From NCBI GenBank assembly GCA_011800155.1, contig JAALGH010000011.1, positions 1,612,001-1,676,000 on the forward strand: a stretch of DNA of 64,000 bases, given 5' to 3'. The position numbers and the translations under genes were made by a program. Within the stretch, counting starts at the first letter, position 1; every line of letters begins with the position of its first letter. The stretch comes from Flammulina velutipes (Eukaryota > Basidiomycota > Agaricomycetes > Agaricales > Physalacriaceae). Shown here piece by piece: positions 1-10,699 of this stretch. Under the pieces are notes generated by a model. It ran no database searches and was not told the origin of the DNA. It was given only the letters and a program-made list of their open reading frames with translations.

Positions 1-1912
1 GATGCAGACTGAGCATATCCTGAGCGTCATCCGATGCGGTGTTGATCAAACCGCGCTCTTCTGCAGAGGCGATAGCTGAGGTAGGCGGACCAGAGAAGTA
101 CGAGAAGATGTTGTAGATCTCCTTGTATGTGGTCGACAACGGGATGAAATGTACCCTTTTCCAAACAATCAGCTATCGCGGCGATGAAGTCCGAGCGGAA
201 GAGCTTACCAGGGCTGTATCCAATCGGAAAAGTACTCGTCATAGACGGTAGCTTTAACTGGCACCGAGTCGCTGGCCAAAAATGCCATGAATCGCCCAGA
301 GTAGCCCATACCGTCAAGGTCCAAAAGATACTTGTATGCCCAGTGCCGTCCCAGAGGTACCGAATCCCCGAAACGATGGTCCCGCATCAGCGCCTCTGCG
401 CCTCCAGGATATGCCTTGGGGTTGGTAGCCTTCACAAACGCCACGTCCATGATATCCTCGTTCAGCTTTGCAATCGGCACAGGCGTAGAGACATAGCGTT
501 CTCCAGCAGGATCGAGGAATGTGACGGTCCGGTTGTCTTCCATACTCCCGCTCGATGCCATGCGAACAAAGCGGTGACGCTGATATTGCGGAGAAAAGCC
601 AGGAGGGTTGTTTCCGCCACCAGTGGTAGCCCCGCGCCAGAAAACCTTGTCCTCCTTGTCCTCCCATCGCACCTCCATGTCGTCAACCTCTTTGGGTTCC
701 AAATTGACAGGATCCCATCCATAGGTATAGCGCGAGGTGCCTCCGTGGTAGTAATGACTAGGTATCCGGATGTCCATGAATCCCTTTGCCTTCGCTGGAC
801 TGAAGACAGGGTAGAGAGCAGGGATCGTGCGCCAATCAGAGAAGAGGTGACCTTGTTGGTAGTGAGCGTGGGGCTTGCTGCACAAATCAAGGTTGGACGA
901 TGTGCGTGAGAGGAAAGCGAAGTCGTTCTTGGCACCGCCCGGATGCGCTGAAAAGATCGAGCGGACGGAAGAAAATAGGCGACGTGCAGGAGATGTCGGT
1001 TCGCATGTACGACGGATGGCTTCCCAGACACTTCCGCCGTCTCCGCGCCAGTCCGGATAGAAGTTACCTCCAATGACAGATTCAATTCCCTCTGGAGAAA
1101 AGTTCAACATCTGTACAAAGTGGTAGAAGGAAGTGCTTACTGGAAGAGTCTTGAACTGAGAGGTTGGCATATTTCTGTTCTTCCCATGGAATGACCACCC
1201 GTCCTTCAGCTTTGGCATTGATAGGAAAGTAAAGGTCGGGTAGCTAGAGATGGGTCAGAGACATGAAAAGGGGAGGAGGAGGGGGACTTTACCAGATGGG
1301 CAAACCTTTCTGCCATTCGACGGAATCCATGGGCGCGAGCACTTACTTCTGAATCCTCGAAGCCTTTCTCAAGGTTGAGAACAGAAATTTCGCCATTCCG
1401 AATTCGGACGATGTCGATAGACGGTAATGCTCCGACCTGAGAGGAAATTCAGTCGCTGGCGATAAGAGTAATGTTGCTACACGAACCTGTAAGGAGCGAC
1501 GGAACACTTCGTCTCCAGATAGCGACCAGAAGGGCTCAAAGTCCTCGAAGAGCCCGTCGAACTCATCGACCATGACAAAATCCACCCCTTTGGCAAATTC
1601 CCACCAATCGTCGAAACCCCTAGGGGGTTCCCTTTTGTATCTCCGTCTGTATTCGATGACTGCAGCCTTGAGAGTCTTGCTTTGACGATCTACTTTGTTG
1701 CGGTACTGTGTTTCGGCCTCCTCGATGAGGTCCGGTATAGGGTGGTATTTCGGTGAGGATTTCAACGAGGCGGTTCTGGTGGAATCTGCGCCCCCTTGGC
1801 CTGCGCTGCCAGCATAGAGACCTGCTTGTAGGAAGAGCAGGAAGACGCAAACAACGAAGATGTAGCCCCCGCGACGATTCCAAGCCCCTCCGTCGTGGAG
1901 GTTGTTTCGCAT
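1..1912 (-). CDS. CAP10-type glycosyltransferase, GT90 family (3' end beyond window)
   Basis: Probable Golgi type II membrane glycosyltransferase of the CAP10/GT90 family, which contains cryptococcal capsule xylosyltransferases; the acceptor cannot be told from sequence. The start at 1912 gives a short cytoplasmic N-terminus, a hydrophobic anchor at residues ~17-35 and a Ser/Thr/Gly stem. The phases fit five exons: 1912-1487, 1436-1293, 1243-1141, 1091-209 and 155-1. Family-typical motifs include YKREPPRGFDDWWEFA, PDWRGDG, FSDWRTIPALYPVFSP, KVFWRGATTGGG and HRFVRM. The terminal exon reads VHFIPLSTTYKEIY and continues past base 1, so the C-terminus is missing here. It lies downstream of the GH43-like gene on the same strand. 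Confidence 0.9.
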
Positions 1913-2425
1913 GTTTATTCGCTCAGAGTTTTCGAAAGACGTTGCACAGTGTTATGTCTGACGACAAGTTGAAGCAGCGAAGATGTAGAAGAAAATAAAA
2001 ATGCAACGATGATGATGGTATGAAGAGGAGTGACAAAATGTTCATCCGTACCTGACAGTCATCTAGACCAACATGTCTCACTAAAATTAGTGTAGGAGCT
2101 AAGTTTTATTTTAAAGCAGCAGAAGGCGGCTGTCTATTGTATAGCGTCTGCGATAGGATTCCGCGGAACTAAAAGCCTGAAAGAGTATAACACGCATGAC
2201 AGGCTTGACAGGCTCCTAATAAAGAACCGATTGCATACGAGCACGAGGCGTTTCCTGTACGACATACGGAACATTCGCGCGAATGAAGGATTGTTGAATA
2301 GTACACTTGCTCGGAACCTCGGGACCGAGCTTGGCTGCCTCCTCAAACTATTGCGGCGGACAGGTTCCAAAGACAACAGGTACCTTGCTTCCAATTCATA
2401 CCATCGTACGCTATTTATACTTCGC
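1913..2425. other. Intergenic: GT90 promoter and GH43 3' region
   Basis: About 510 bp between two minus-strand genes. It should hold the GH43 3' UTR and the GT90 promoter. Short open frames here are not supported by any motif. Confidence 0.6.
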
Positions 2426-3656
2426 TTATTGTCGTAGGATCGTTCCATGGCGAACCGTCCCACTCAACGATGGGAGGGTTTGTGGCGCCGACCATGTAAA
2501 CAGATCGGAGGAGTCCGAGTAGAAGTACTTGCCCGAGCTATAGCCATCCATGAATCTAGTAGCATCCAATTATTAGAGCAGCAAACATTCACATCAAAAC
2601 CAAGACTCACATGCGGTAATTGCCATTCGTTAGTTTCGTCACACTCGCCCCCTCGGCGGTACCCCAGTTGGCAAAGTTTCCGGTCTGGACGAAAGTATAA
2701 GGACCGGTGAGGGAGGATGCAGTGGCGTGTTCAATATGCTTGGCGCCGTTGGACTCTGCTTTCGCGAAGATGTGGTACGTGTTCCTGGAGAAAATAATGG
2801 GATGAGCGCGCTGGCAGTGGGTGGCCTCGGAGATCCTACCCCAATAGCACAGGGAATGTATCAATGTAGCCTAAGCCAGCGTTCGAAATCCCCGACATCA
2901 CGACGGGACCCGACCAGTTTCTCAAGGTGCTATCTGTGGCCGTGTAGACATAGGGAAGGAACGGCCCATACGATCCAGTGGACAAGGAGACGATTATGTG
3001 TATCTTCCCAGTGTTGGTATCTTTGAAGAATTCCTGTAGGTGGGTTAGATGACTATAGAGAGCAACAAGAAATTTACAGACCGGTGCCCAAGTGTTAACG
3101 GGTGTTATAACCGATGAAGCAGTTGACACGGTGGTAAACAACGTCCAGTTTTGTAGATCTGAGCTACTCTAAACAAATAGTTAATGCTGGATTTTGACAT
3201 CAGAGAGAAAAGCTTACAGCGATAGCAAAATTGGTTCCACTCCAGTTCGTCGTGTCTAAAAGAGGATTAGTAACTCGCGCCACAAAGTTCATCAAGACAT
3301 ACAGGAAATGTAGTATTTGCCACTGCGCAATATAATTGAGAAAACCTACGCACGATGAGGATACAAAGAACGCACTCTGTATGCAAAATGACGCTAGGAT
3401 CGCGAATCAACCCACTGGGTGGTGTGTATGCAGGTCCTTTGAGAAGCGAGAAGTTTGTTCCATCGTTGGATGTATAGGTAAACAAGTTGGATTCCGACGA
3501 GCTCGTAAATGCCGTGAAAACGTATGTAGCATTGACAGCCCGCTTGAACCGAGCTGGGGAGAGTTCGGGGCCAATCAAAGTAGGCGACGCGTTGACATTG
3601 ACAGTAAAGAGGAGACCCAGAAACAGCGTTTGAAGGAGGAGGTAAATCTTGCCCAT
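2426..3656 (-). CDS. Secreted GH43-like five-bladed propeller glycoside hydrolase
   Basis: Probable extracellular enzyme acting on arabinose- or xylose-containing plant polysaccharides. The start at 3656 gives a signal peptide (MGKIYLLLQTLFLGLLFTVN). Seven exons keep frame: 3656-3376, 3322-3303 (20 nt), 3255-3218, 3168-3082, 3033-2840, 2784-2611 and 2555-2426, encoding 307 residues, usual for a single-domain GH43. Motifs: LIRDPSVI near the N-terminus (the GH43 catalytic-base region is typically at such a D-P-S), then GKYYISYTTNWSGTNFAIA, NTWAPEFFKD, GYIDTFPV, NTYHIFAKAES and a late VRHGTILRQ (compare RHG motifs of GH43). Family membership is judged from motif order only; the subfamily and substrate are not determined. 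Confidence 0.82.
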
Positions 3657-4617
3657 TGCACCAAGTGTCATCGCGCGAATCAGAGCGCCGACTCGAAGGT
3701 ATTTAAGATACTCGTTGGATGCCGGACCGGGGGAGTCACAAGAGGCGGGAATGCATGGCAAAGGATCCGGAGAACACACGACGAAGGGCCGTTTAGCAAA
3801 AAGAAGCCATTTGCGCGACCACGGGATCGTATAGTGTTGTGGGCCGACCACTGGCCCGGGCAGCTACAACGGCATGCCGTTGGAAGTCGTAAAAAGTCGC
3901 GCTGGTGGGCTCACTGCGTAATATTAGGCGAATACATAACGCATGCTGATTAGCCTATTACAATCGTGTGTTATTTAGAACACTCGATGGTACCGGATTC
4001 AATGACTGTGGCGGTGGTGGTGGTGGTGCGGGTAACAAACAGTGGCAAGCACCATTCCCGTAGGTCGGCGTAAGGCTGTCAGTGCCTCCCTACTAGATGG
4101 CCAGAGCCTGTGAAATGGCATATATACAAGTTGTACGAGGGGACGAAAGAACGCACAGAGATTTAGAAAACGAGTGCATGAAGGTAGAGAACATGAGACC
4201 CTGGCTTGATCTGATGGCTGTCTTGATCCGTTGTTCGAAGTGTGGCGCACACTCAGAGATTTTCGAAAAAACAAGAGGAGATAGAAGGGGTTCAGGCCAA
4301 GCATATTTACAGTTATATCCGTAAAATTTTTATCTCTGAGATGCTTCTTAACCATCTGAGATTTTCGGCTGCCTTTATCTGCATCACTCAGAAAAGAGAG
4401 CCACCAAAAGGCAAACGTCATATACCTCACGCATCCAAATTTTGGAAATTATTGAGCATGAATGTTTCCTGAAAATCGAGAGAGAAAATTGTTGTGTCAA
4501 ATGCTCGGTATCCCTCACATTACTTGCGCCACCCTTCATCAATTTTGGGCCAGGATATCTTTAATAATTATTCAAAGGGTTGTAATAACTTCAGAATACC
4601 TAGTAAATATTAACCGT
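3657..4617. other. Intergenic with a short GGT/CCA microsatellite
   Basis: About 960 bp between the F-box gene stop and the GH43 start. A GGTGGTGGT run lies at ~4010-4027. No coding region is supported. Confidence 0.55.
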
Positions 4618-6147
4618 TCAATATAGCGTACGAGCATGCTCGCGTCCCTCCCGTAAGATATCAAGACCTCCCAACATCCATTCCACATCAAGCCTCTCAT
4701 GAGCAGGAACGTCCGTGCTGGATAGACTCTGCAGGTTCAAGCACAAAGACGACATAATAAACCTCTCGGGCTCGATAGTAGATACATTAGAATGCAATCG
4801 CAACACCCGCAAAACCGGAATAGCCGCAACATTGCTCGAATTGCAGCGTGAAAGGACCATGTTCTCGAATGCATTGCCTTGATACACACCAGCAAAAGAC
4901 GTGCCGAAAGCTGGGCCACGGGTTTCGGTGAGGTGAAGCTCAGATAGGTTTGGGAGGAGGGGAGTTTTGTCTGAGATGACAAGCGAGCGGAAGAAGGTAT
5001 GTGAATCGAACAGGCCTCCACGGCGGCCAAATTCGATGTGAAGGGACGTGATACTGGTTTCGAAGAGACGAAGGAGTGGCGATAACGTCGATAGATGGGT
5101 GCAGGAGACAAGAAACCAGTCGATGTTCAGCCTACCAATTCGACGAGGATTTCCGGGCAGCTCCAAGGTGGTGCATAATCTTTCCACGTCGTAGTTGTCG
5201 ATAGACATATTGGGGCATCCGCCTGAGCGTTTAAGCATATGACTGAAAAATTCTTCCGATGGTTCAGCGAGCGATAGTTGATCTACCTGTGGGAACCTGA
5301 ACTGATCCAGGAATCCCAAGACTGCGCACGGCGTCAGCTTCAGGTGGCGTATACTGGTCAGAATTGTCGGTTCGCGAGGGAGGGCTTCTGCTTCTTCAAG
5401 GCCAAGATGGGTAAGGAATAGGGTGTGGAGGCCAGTAGCGCTCGAAAGCACCTGGTGGCAATGTGCGCTATGTGTGAATCCGGCTGTTAGGGAGGTGAGG
5501 TTCGCCCAGTTTGTCTCGATAAATGACATATCGAAGGTGACCTCAATATGACTGGTGCGAGTACCGAGCATGATGCTGATCATGTAGCGAGCCCAGAAGG
5601 TCGCATTCAGGTCGTTACACCTGAGAGAAAGCGCCTCTAACACGGTTGAATCACGGAGGCCTGTATTCAATATCATGGATACGTATGACGTAGGAGAAGT
5701 CCAGTCAAATGTACGCCATCGAATGGAATACCGTGTCAACACCATCAGAATGGAGGAAACCAATCTATCGTAGCTCAGATGTTCGGATGAGTATCTCCTG
5801 TACGCGACACGGATATCAAGAGGAAGGGGGTGAGAAAGGTAGAGGGATTGATCCAAGAAGGATACATCTGGATCGTCAACATCCAGCGAAGACTCCGACG
5901 ACTCGGAATCGGACTCGGATGAGAAGTATTTTGGGTCCTCTTCAGGCTCCTCTATATCGATGATAATGAGAGTCCACAAAGAGCGGTTGAGGCGAGAGAT
6001 ATTTCGCCACCGTTTACACACGCGGCCAATGCATGCTCTTGCTCCCTGTGACGAAACAGAACCATCCGATGCGAGTAACTGGAATAGCCATAGAAGAACC
6101 TCGTTTGGCATGCCAGAGATGGATTTTCGAGAGTCATGAACAGACAT
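4618..6147 (-). CDS. F-box-like protein, family 1 copy A
   Basis: Probable substrate receptor of an SCF ubiquitin ligase. It is intronless and ends in REGREHARTLY. The frame stays open upstream to 6411, but the paralogues at 7813 and 34254 begin just before the F-box, so the ATG at 6147 (or 6156) is preferred. The F-box-like segment is ISGMPNEVLLWLFQLLASDG followed by IGRVCKRWRNISR, then an acidic stretch (EEPEEDP..SSESDSESSES) and leucine-rich irregular repeats. It is a tandem paralogue of the next gene, ~170 bp away on the same strand, and clearly diverged from it. Substrate unknown. Confidence 0.78.
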   Translation of the reverse strand: MSVHDSRKSISGMPNEVLLWLFQLLASDGSVSSQGARACIGRVCKRWRNISRLNRSLWTLIIIDIEEPEEDPKYFSSESDSESSESSLDVDDPDVSFLDQSLYLSHPLPLDIRVAYRRYSSEHLSYDRLVSSILMVLTRYSIRWRTFDWTSPTSYVSMILNTGLRDSTVLEALSLRCNDLNATFWARYMISIMLGTRTSHIEVTFDMSFIETNWANLTSLTAGFTHSAHCHQVLSSATGLHTLFLTHLGLEEAEALPREPTILTSIRHLKLTPCAVLGFLDQFRFPQVDQLSLAEPSEEFFSHMLKRSGGCPNMSIDNYDVERLCTTLELPGNPRRIGRLNIDWFLVSCTHLSTLSPLLRLFETSITSLHIEFGRRGGLFDSHTFFRSLVISDKTPLLPNLSELHLTETRGPAFGTSFAGVYQGNAFENMVLSRCNSSNVAAIPVLRVLRLHSNVSTIEPERFIMSSLCLNLQSLSSTDVPAHERLDVEWMLGGLDILREGREHARTLY

Positions 6148-6319
6148 ACTATGCATGTTACTTAGAAAACCCGGACAAGGATCACAAGAGAACGTACCCG
6201 CTGAACGTTGAAAGACAAGAGTCACTTGCAACACACGCAAATAATCACGTAATATGTGGCGTACTCTAACCGAAAGACATGTGTACAGTGTATGGAGAAT
6301 AGAAATGAAACAGATAATG

Positions 6320-7813
6320 TTATTGGTATGCCCCATTCCAATGAAGCGTACGGGCATAATCGCGCCCCTCCCGCAGAATATCGAAATTTCCCAACACCCA
6401 TTCCACGTCAAGCCTATCGTCGGCAGGACATTCCATACCGGATAGACTTTGCAGCGTCAAACACAAAGACGACTGCACGAAATCATTGGGTTTTTCAGAA
6501 CTTGACGTCGAGGTCAGTCGCAACACCCGTAACAAGGCAGAACGCGAGAGGATCATGTCCTCCAGTACTTCGCCTTGCGTTATTTCATGGAAATGATTGT
6601 TGCTGCTGCTCTCGTGGATGTATATTTCGGATAGGTTGGGCAAGAGAGGCTTATTGTTCGAGATGACCAGGGATTGGACGAATGATCGAGCGTCATGGCC
6701 AATGCAGCGGAAGTCGACGCGAAGAGCTTTGACGTTGGTTTCGAGGAGTCGGAAGAGCGGCGGCAGAGCGCCGTCCCAGACGACGTTCAGCACACGGATT
6801 ACAAGGGAATTTCCGGGCTTTTGAAGGAAGGTGGACAGTATACCCACATGATCGTGGGGTTCAGCGTCGGTCCTATTATTGGGACATCGCTCAAGCCGAA
6901 TATGACTAGCATATTCCTTGGACGGTTCGGAAATTGACAGCTCCTCAATCTGCGGGAACCTGAACTCATTCAAAAACCCGGTAATCGCACACGGTGTCAC
7001 CTTCAGGTGGCGTACACTGCGCAAAACCGTCGGCCCGGGACCGTTACTAGGAGGGGGATCCTGAACAACACCTAGGTGTGTGAGGAATAGGATTTCGAGG
7101 GTGGTCGTACGCGAAAGAACGCTGTGACAAAGCGAGGCGCTCGTGAACCCTGCCGTCAGCGAGGTGAGTTTTGACCAGTCTGGCTGTAGAGATGGCATGT
7201 CGAAGTTGACCTCGACATGCTTGATGCCAGATCCGAGAGTGATATCGGCTGCAGCAAGAGAAGACATTGGCTCTGGCAATTTGTCATTGCATCTCAAGGT
7301 GAGCGACTGCAGCGTCCGTGATTTCAGGGTGCACAGAGTCAACCGTTCGAGGTAATCGATGAACAGCGCTGGGCCGGTCCATTCGAATGTACGCCATCGA
7401 TTGGAATACCGTGTCAACACTTCCAGAATGCGAAAAATTGGAAGTTCGTACTCCCACTTCGTGCGGAACTCACAAGTTGTGTAAGTGACCCGAATGTCCA
7501 GAGGGAGAGGGTGAGAAAGGTATAGGGATTGGCGCAGAAAAGTTGAATCTGGGGCTTCCTCGTACTCATACGCGTACTGGTCGTACCGGGGATCGTTCTC
7601 CATGGCATCGATGGTGATGCGAGTCCAGAGAGAAGCGTGGGAGCGAGAGACATTGCGCCACTGCTTGCAGACATGGCCAATACGTGCTCTCGCGCCCTTT
7701 TGCGAAACTGAACCATCCGCTGCGAGAAACTGGAACATTCGCAGTAAAAGTTCGTTAGGCATACTGCTGATGGGACAGGGGAATACCATTCGATGTCCGT
7801 GACGAGTAGACAT
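6320..7813 (-). CDS. F-box-like protein, family 1 copy B
   Basis: Probable SCF substrate receptor, intronless, ~497 residues. The start ATG at 7813 gives MSTRHGHRMVF, aligned with MSTRPGYRMTF of the copy at 34254. F-box segment: ISSMPNELLLRMFQFLAADG then RIGHVCKQWRNVSRSHASLW. The rest is leucine-rich with shared landmarks SLYLSHPLPLDIRV, YSNRWRTFEWTGP, LTSLTAGFTSASLCH and VRHLKVTPCAI. It is closer to the copy at 34254-35753 than to its tandem neighbour, so the 34 kb copy looks like a later inverted transposition of this gene. Upstream at 7941-7965 is a palindromic block shared with that copy. Confidence 0.8.
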   Translation of the reverse strand: MSTRHGHRMVFPCPISSMPNELLLRMFQFLAADGSVSQKGARARIGHVCKQWRNVSRSHASLWTRITIDAMENDPRYDQYAYEYEEAPDSTFLRQSLYLSHPLPLDIRVTYTTCEFRTKWEYELPIFRILEVLTRYSNRWRTFEWTGPALFIDYLERLTLCTLKSRTLQSLTLRCNDKLPEPMSSLAAADITLGSGIKHVEVNFDMPSLQPDWSKLTSLTAGFTSASLCHSVLSRTTTLEILFLTHLGVVQDPPPSNGPGPTVLRSVRHLKVTPCAITGFLNEFRFPQIEELSISEPSKEYASHIRLERCPNNRTDAEPHDHVGILSTFLQKPGNSLVIRVLNVVWDGALPPLFRLLETNVKALRVDFRCIGHDARSFVQSLVISNNKPLLPNLSEIYIHESSSNNHFHEITQGEVLEDMILSRSALLRVLRLTSTSSSEKPNDFVQSSLCLTLQSLSGMECPADDRLDVEWVLGNFDILREGRDYARTLHWNGAYQ

Positions 7814-7940
7814 GAGCGCTGTAGAAGGAGTGGAGCACGAGCAATAAGCTGGCAAACTGGGGTACTTAACTGAACAATGTCTCGGAGACAAGGCGACCAT
7901 AACAATACATGCGAGACAATCACGAGTCACAGGTCACAGC

Positions 7941-7965
7941 GTGGCGCACAAATGATCATTCTTTC
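7941..7965 (-). promoter_or_regulatory. Shared upstream block: GTGGCGCA plus AATGATCATT palindrome
   Basis: It lies ~128 bp upstream of the F-box copy B start, and contains GTGGCGCAC followed by AATGATCATTCTTTC. The same two elements recur in opposite orientation at 34145-34174, upstream of the other copy. AATGATCATT is a perfect palindrome. Confidence 0.5.
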
Positions 7966-7972
7966 TCGTAAA

Positions 7973-9451
7973 TTAGCGTGGTGCTGGAGGAACAACAGAA
8001 AAGTATCTCTTCTTCACAGAGGGGAGGCAAACCTCGAGGATCCAGTCCTTCAGTCTTGTTTCCTCCTTCTCGTCAACTTTGGTGCCCTCGGTAGCCACAC
8101 TTCTGACGTCGTCTGGAACGATAACCCCGACGTCGATCGTTATCTTCTTTAAGAACAATGTGGGTGCAGTCAACGCACGATCCAACACTGCCCATGTCCC
8201 ATCGCAATACTCCGACTTCTCGGGGAACGCGAAGGTGAGATCAGCTTCTGGGAAACGAAACTCAAAGTGAACGAATTCCAGATCGGAATATGGCGGGAGT
8301 GCAGCAATAGCAGCGGCTACCCACTCGGTTACGCCGCCATGCTTGCCTCCAATGACGTCCGACTGGAGATTCAAGCAAGCAAGGTCCTTGATTTGAAGAG
8401 GAGGTGCGTAAGGAGAGGCTAAATGGAGTTGAGGCTCGAGGGGCATGGAAACAAGAGAAAGAGACTACGCACCCTTGTCCACGAACGCATCTCCTTTGAA
8501 GGACAGTGTGTGCAGAGTAGATTTCGAACGTTCCATGAGTCTGATGATCCTCCGCGCATAGTCGGGGCTAATCTCGATCCAGCTATTGAAGACGAGCTCC
8601 TGGATTTCCAAGGTTGGGAAGACGCGCGCGCTCGCCAGCATATCCATAAGGGCAAAGTCATAAGGCTCATCGGCGTCCAACTGTAGACACTTGACGCGAA
8701 AGGGTACGCCGTACGATGGGAATTGGCTAAGCTTGTCGAAATCAAAGATGATCTCTGGCTCCTCCTCGATGAGGAGGGTAGTGTGCTCCTCCGGTACACC
8801 CAGGATAGCTTTGAAATCTCCGAACTTGAGGCGGGTAAGCTGCAGGAAGTCCAGTTCCGTTGTGACCGCCCTCAAGAAACTGAAGAACTGCGGCACGGTT
8901 AAAATGCAATCGATGAGCTTTGCAGACGAGAGGTGTTTCGTTGAAGATTCCAGGATGAAGAAGAACGGCTTGCATTTCGCAACGGAGCGAAAGTCAAAGA
9001 ATTGGCACTCCAAAGACCTGGTGCTGGTGAATTGGGAAAGGAATTCGGCGAGCATGTACGGGCTGTCCGTTTCTGCTGACTTGGCACTAAAATCGCTGAG
9101 CATGATGTCTTTGGTGTCCAGTATTGCGGGGAAGGTCTCGATGAGCTTCGTATATGTTTTGATGTTTGCCTCGCAATTACCGGCATACTCATCGCTGACA
9201 GAGATGTTGGGATACAAATGCCGGATAATGTCGCAGCTGAGGTCCGGCCACAGTTGTAGCATGCTGAACATGTGCGAAACCGTCTTTGCGCATTTTTCAC
9301 GAAGCAGGATCGTGCGGTCTGACAGGGCTTCATGATCATATACTCTCTCTTCGTCGAGCATGTCGTTTATTGAGCGTCTGTCGGCTTTTAAGACATCGTC
9401 GAGGATTATTTGCCTGATTTCGACGGGGAGAGTTTGGATTGGGGCTCGCAT
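7973..9451 (-). CDS. LRR-like/F-box-type protein, family 2 copy A
   Basis: Unknown function; the N-terminus (PIQTLPVEIRQIILDDVL) resembles a short F-box-like helix, followed by irregular leucine-rich repeats. Two coding exons: 9451 to ~8470 and ~8418 to 7973, joined as DAFVDK|ASPYAPPLQIKD, ending CLPSVKKRYFSVVPPAPR. The start ATG directly follows an acceptor (TTTCAG|ATG), so an intron splits the 5' UTR; the same arrangement is conserved in the copy at 37360. It is divergent from the 2-TM gene at 10141. The product could act as an SCF receptor like its neighbours, but the F-box match is weak. Confidence 0.72.
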
Positions 9452-9982
9452 CTGAAAGAGAAGGGTGAGTGAACGCTAAGAATATGATGGAACTGAGCTT
9501 ACAGTGTTCAAGATGCAAAGAGTCAATAGCGCCTAGAAATCAGCACTGGCAGGAGACCGACAGATTTATTCCAGTGAGCATCATTTTTCCTGTGCTCAAA
9601 CGCGTCGGCCAAGCATAGATATTGAAATATAGCGAGGCTGCGACCGGTCACCGTCACCGATACGAGAGAGAGACAGATACGAAAGGTGTTCGCGACAACG
9701 TTTAGTGTTGCCATAGATAAAACAGCGTGAAGAATGTCATGGAAGATAGTTGGATGCTGGTTGCATAAGAGTCAAAATCGTCGGCTTCCTCCGAATACCT
9801 CTGGTTCCCAACCATCACTGCAGCAGAGAATCTTTAGGTTGCATTCAAGCTATACACAATTCCAACCTCTTGCTCGAATACTTCCCCCTTCAATCCATTT
9901 ACCTTCAATTGCTTCGCGTAATGGATGCTCGCGTTGCCAGGGTTCCTCGAGTTGATCATTATTTGGTCTGACAAGTTTTTCG

Positions 9983-9992
9983 CCATATATGG
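9983..9992. promoter_or_regulatory. CArG box CCATATATGG
   Basis: Perfect palindromic match to CC(A/T)6GG, the MADS-box (Mcm1/SRF/Rlm1) site, 46 bp upstream of the TATA box of 2-TM gene 1. The same spacing is found in 2-TM genes 2 and 3. Confidence 0.55.
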
Positions 9993-10038
9993 GAATTTTT
10001 ATTTCGATGCATTAATTGCTTTCGGAATTGCAGGTCGG

Positions 10039-10045
10039 TATATAA
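10039..10045 (+). promoter_or_regulatory. TATA box of 2-TM gene 1
   Basis: TATATAA in the block GGTATATAACCTGGGCATGA, ~96 bp before the ATG. The block recurs upstream of all six family members. Confidence 0.65.
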
Positions 10046-10140
10046 CCTGGGCATGATGCTGCCCGTTCCTTCCATCCCCAGAAGCAGATTACCTATCCAG
10101 TCGCCTCATACCAACCAGCAGTTCCAACTCCATTGCAAAC

Positions 10141-10699
10141 ATGAACGCTTCAACTTCTTACGTCGCGGCTACTCCTGCTCCTGCTCCTGCCTACGCCACC
10201 CATAATTCACGGGCTGCATGCAATGATCCATTCTCCACATCCGGCTACACCTTCTTCGCGCCCTCGCCCAGCCGCCACGATAGGCGCGTCTCTGCGGACT
10301 TCCCACCAGCCTACTTGGAGTCCGAGGCAATGCCTCCTCCCTCGTATTCACTCAAGGATGAGCCTGCAACGCTCGCCATGTATCTCTTCAAATTTGGATT
10401 CCGTACGTCGCTTACTTCTCCCATTTACATCGACGTGATCTCTGACATTCCCAATAGTATTCCCTCTATTCTGGATTATGGGCGCCATTATCCTATTTTC
10501 GCCTCTACGCACCCCACCCTTGTCGGACGTGGCGGGTGAATGGCTGCCTGACAAGACCGATGCTGAGAAGCAGGCTGTTATCGATAGGATCCGACGAGCA
10601 GAGATGAAGTGGGCGAGACGCTGCCTGGTCGCTTTAATCGCGTTCATTCTTCTTGCTCTCGTTCCCGCGGTAGCCATTTGGGCTATCATGAACGCATGA
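10141..10699 (+). CDS. Small two-TM protein with PPxY motifs, copy 1
   Basis: Unnamed fungal family; 167 residues from exons 10141-10402 and 10458-10699. The Pro/Ala/Ser-rich N-terminal domain carries PPAY and PPPSY (residues ~60-75), PY motifs that in other proteins bind WW domains of Nedd4/Rsp5 ligases. Then come AMYLFKFGF, a first membrane segment (LFPLFWIMGAIILFSPLR), a charged loop (EWLPDKTDAEKQ, RIRRAEMKWARRC) and a second membrane segment ending in AIWAIMNA. I infer a small integral membrane protein with a cytosolic N-terminus, possibly a ligase adaptor in the manner of Ndfip or Bsd2; unproven. Five paralogues are in the window. Confidence 0.8.

Larger units (their letters stand above)
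9452..10140. promoter_or_regulatory. Divergent promoter region of LRR copy A and 2-TM gene 1
   Basis: About 690 bp between divergent starts. It contains the LRR 5' UTR exon (homologous to ~37200-37316), a CArG box at 9983-9992 and a TATA box at 10039-10045. The equivalent 36.7-37.4 kb region is an inverted copy. Confidence 0.65.

Noticed and set aside
184..909. 241-codon plus-strand frame
   Set aside because: Antisense shadow of the GT90 gene; no motif of its own.
4618..6411. 597-codon open frame read from 6411
   Set aside because: The first ~88 codons overlap the 3' end of the neighbouring F-box gene in another frame; paralogues start near 6147.
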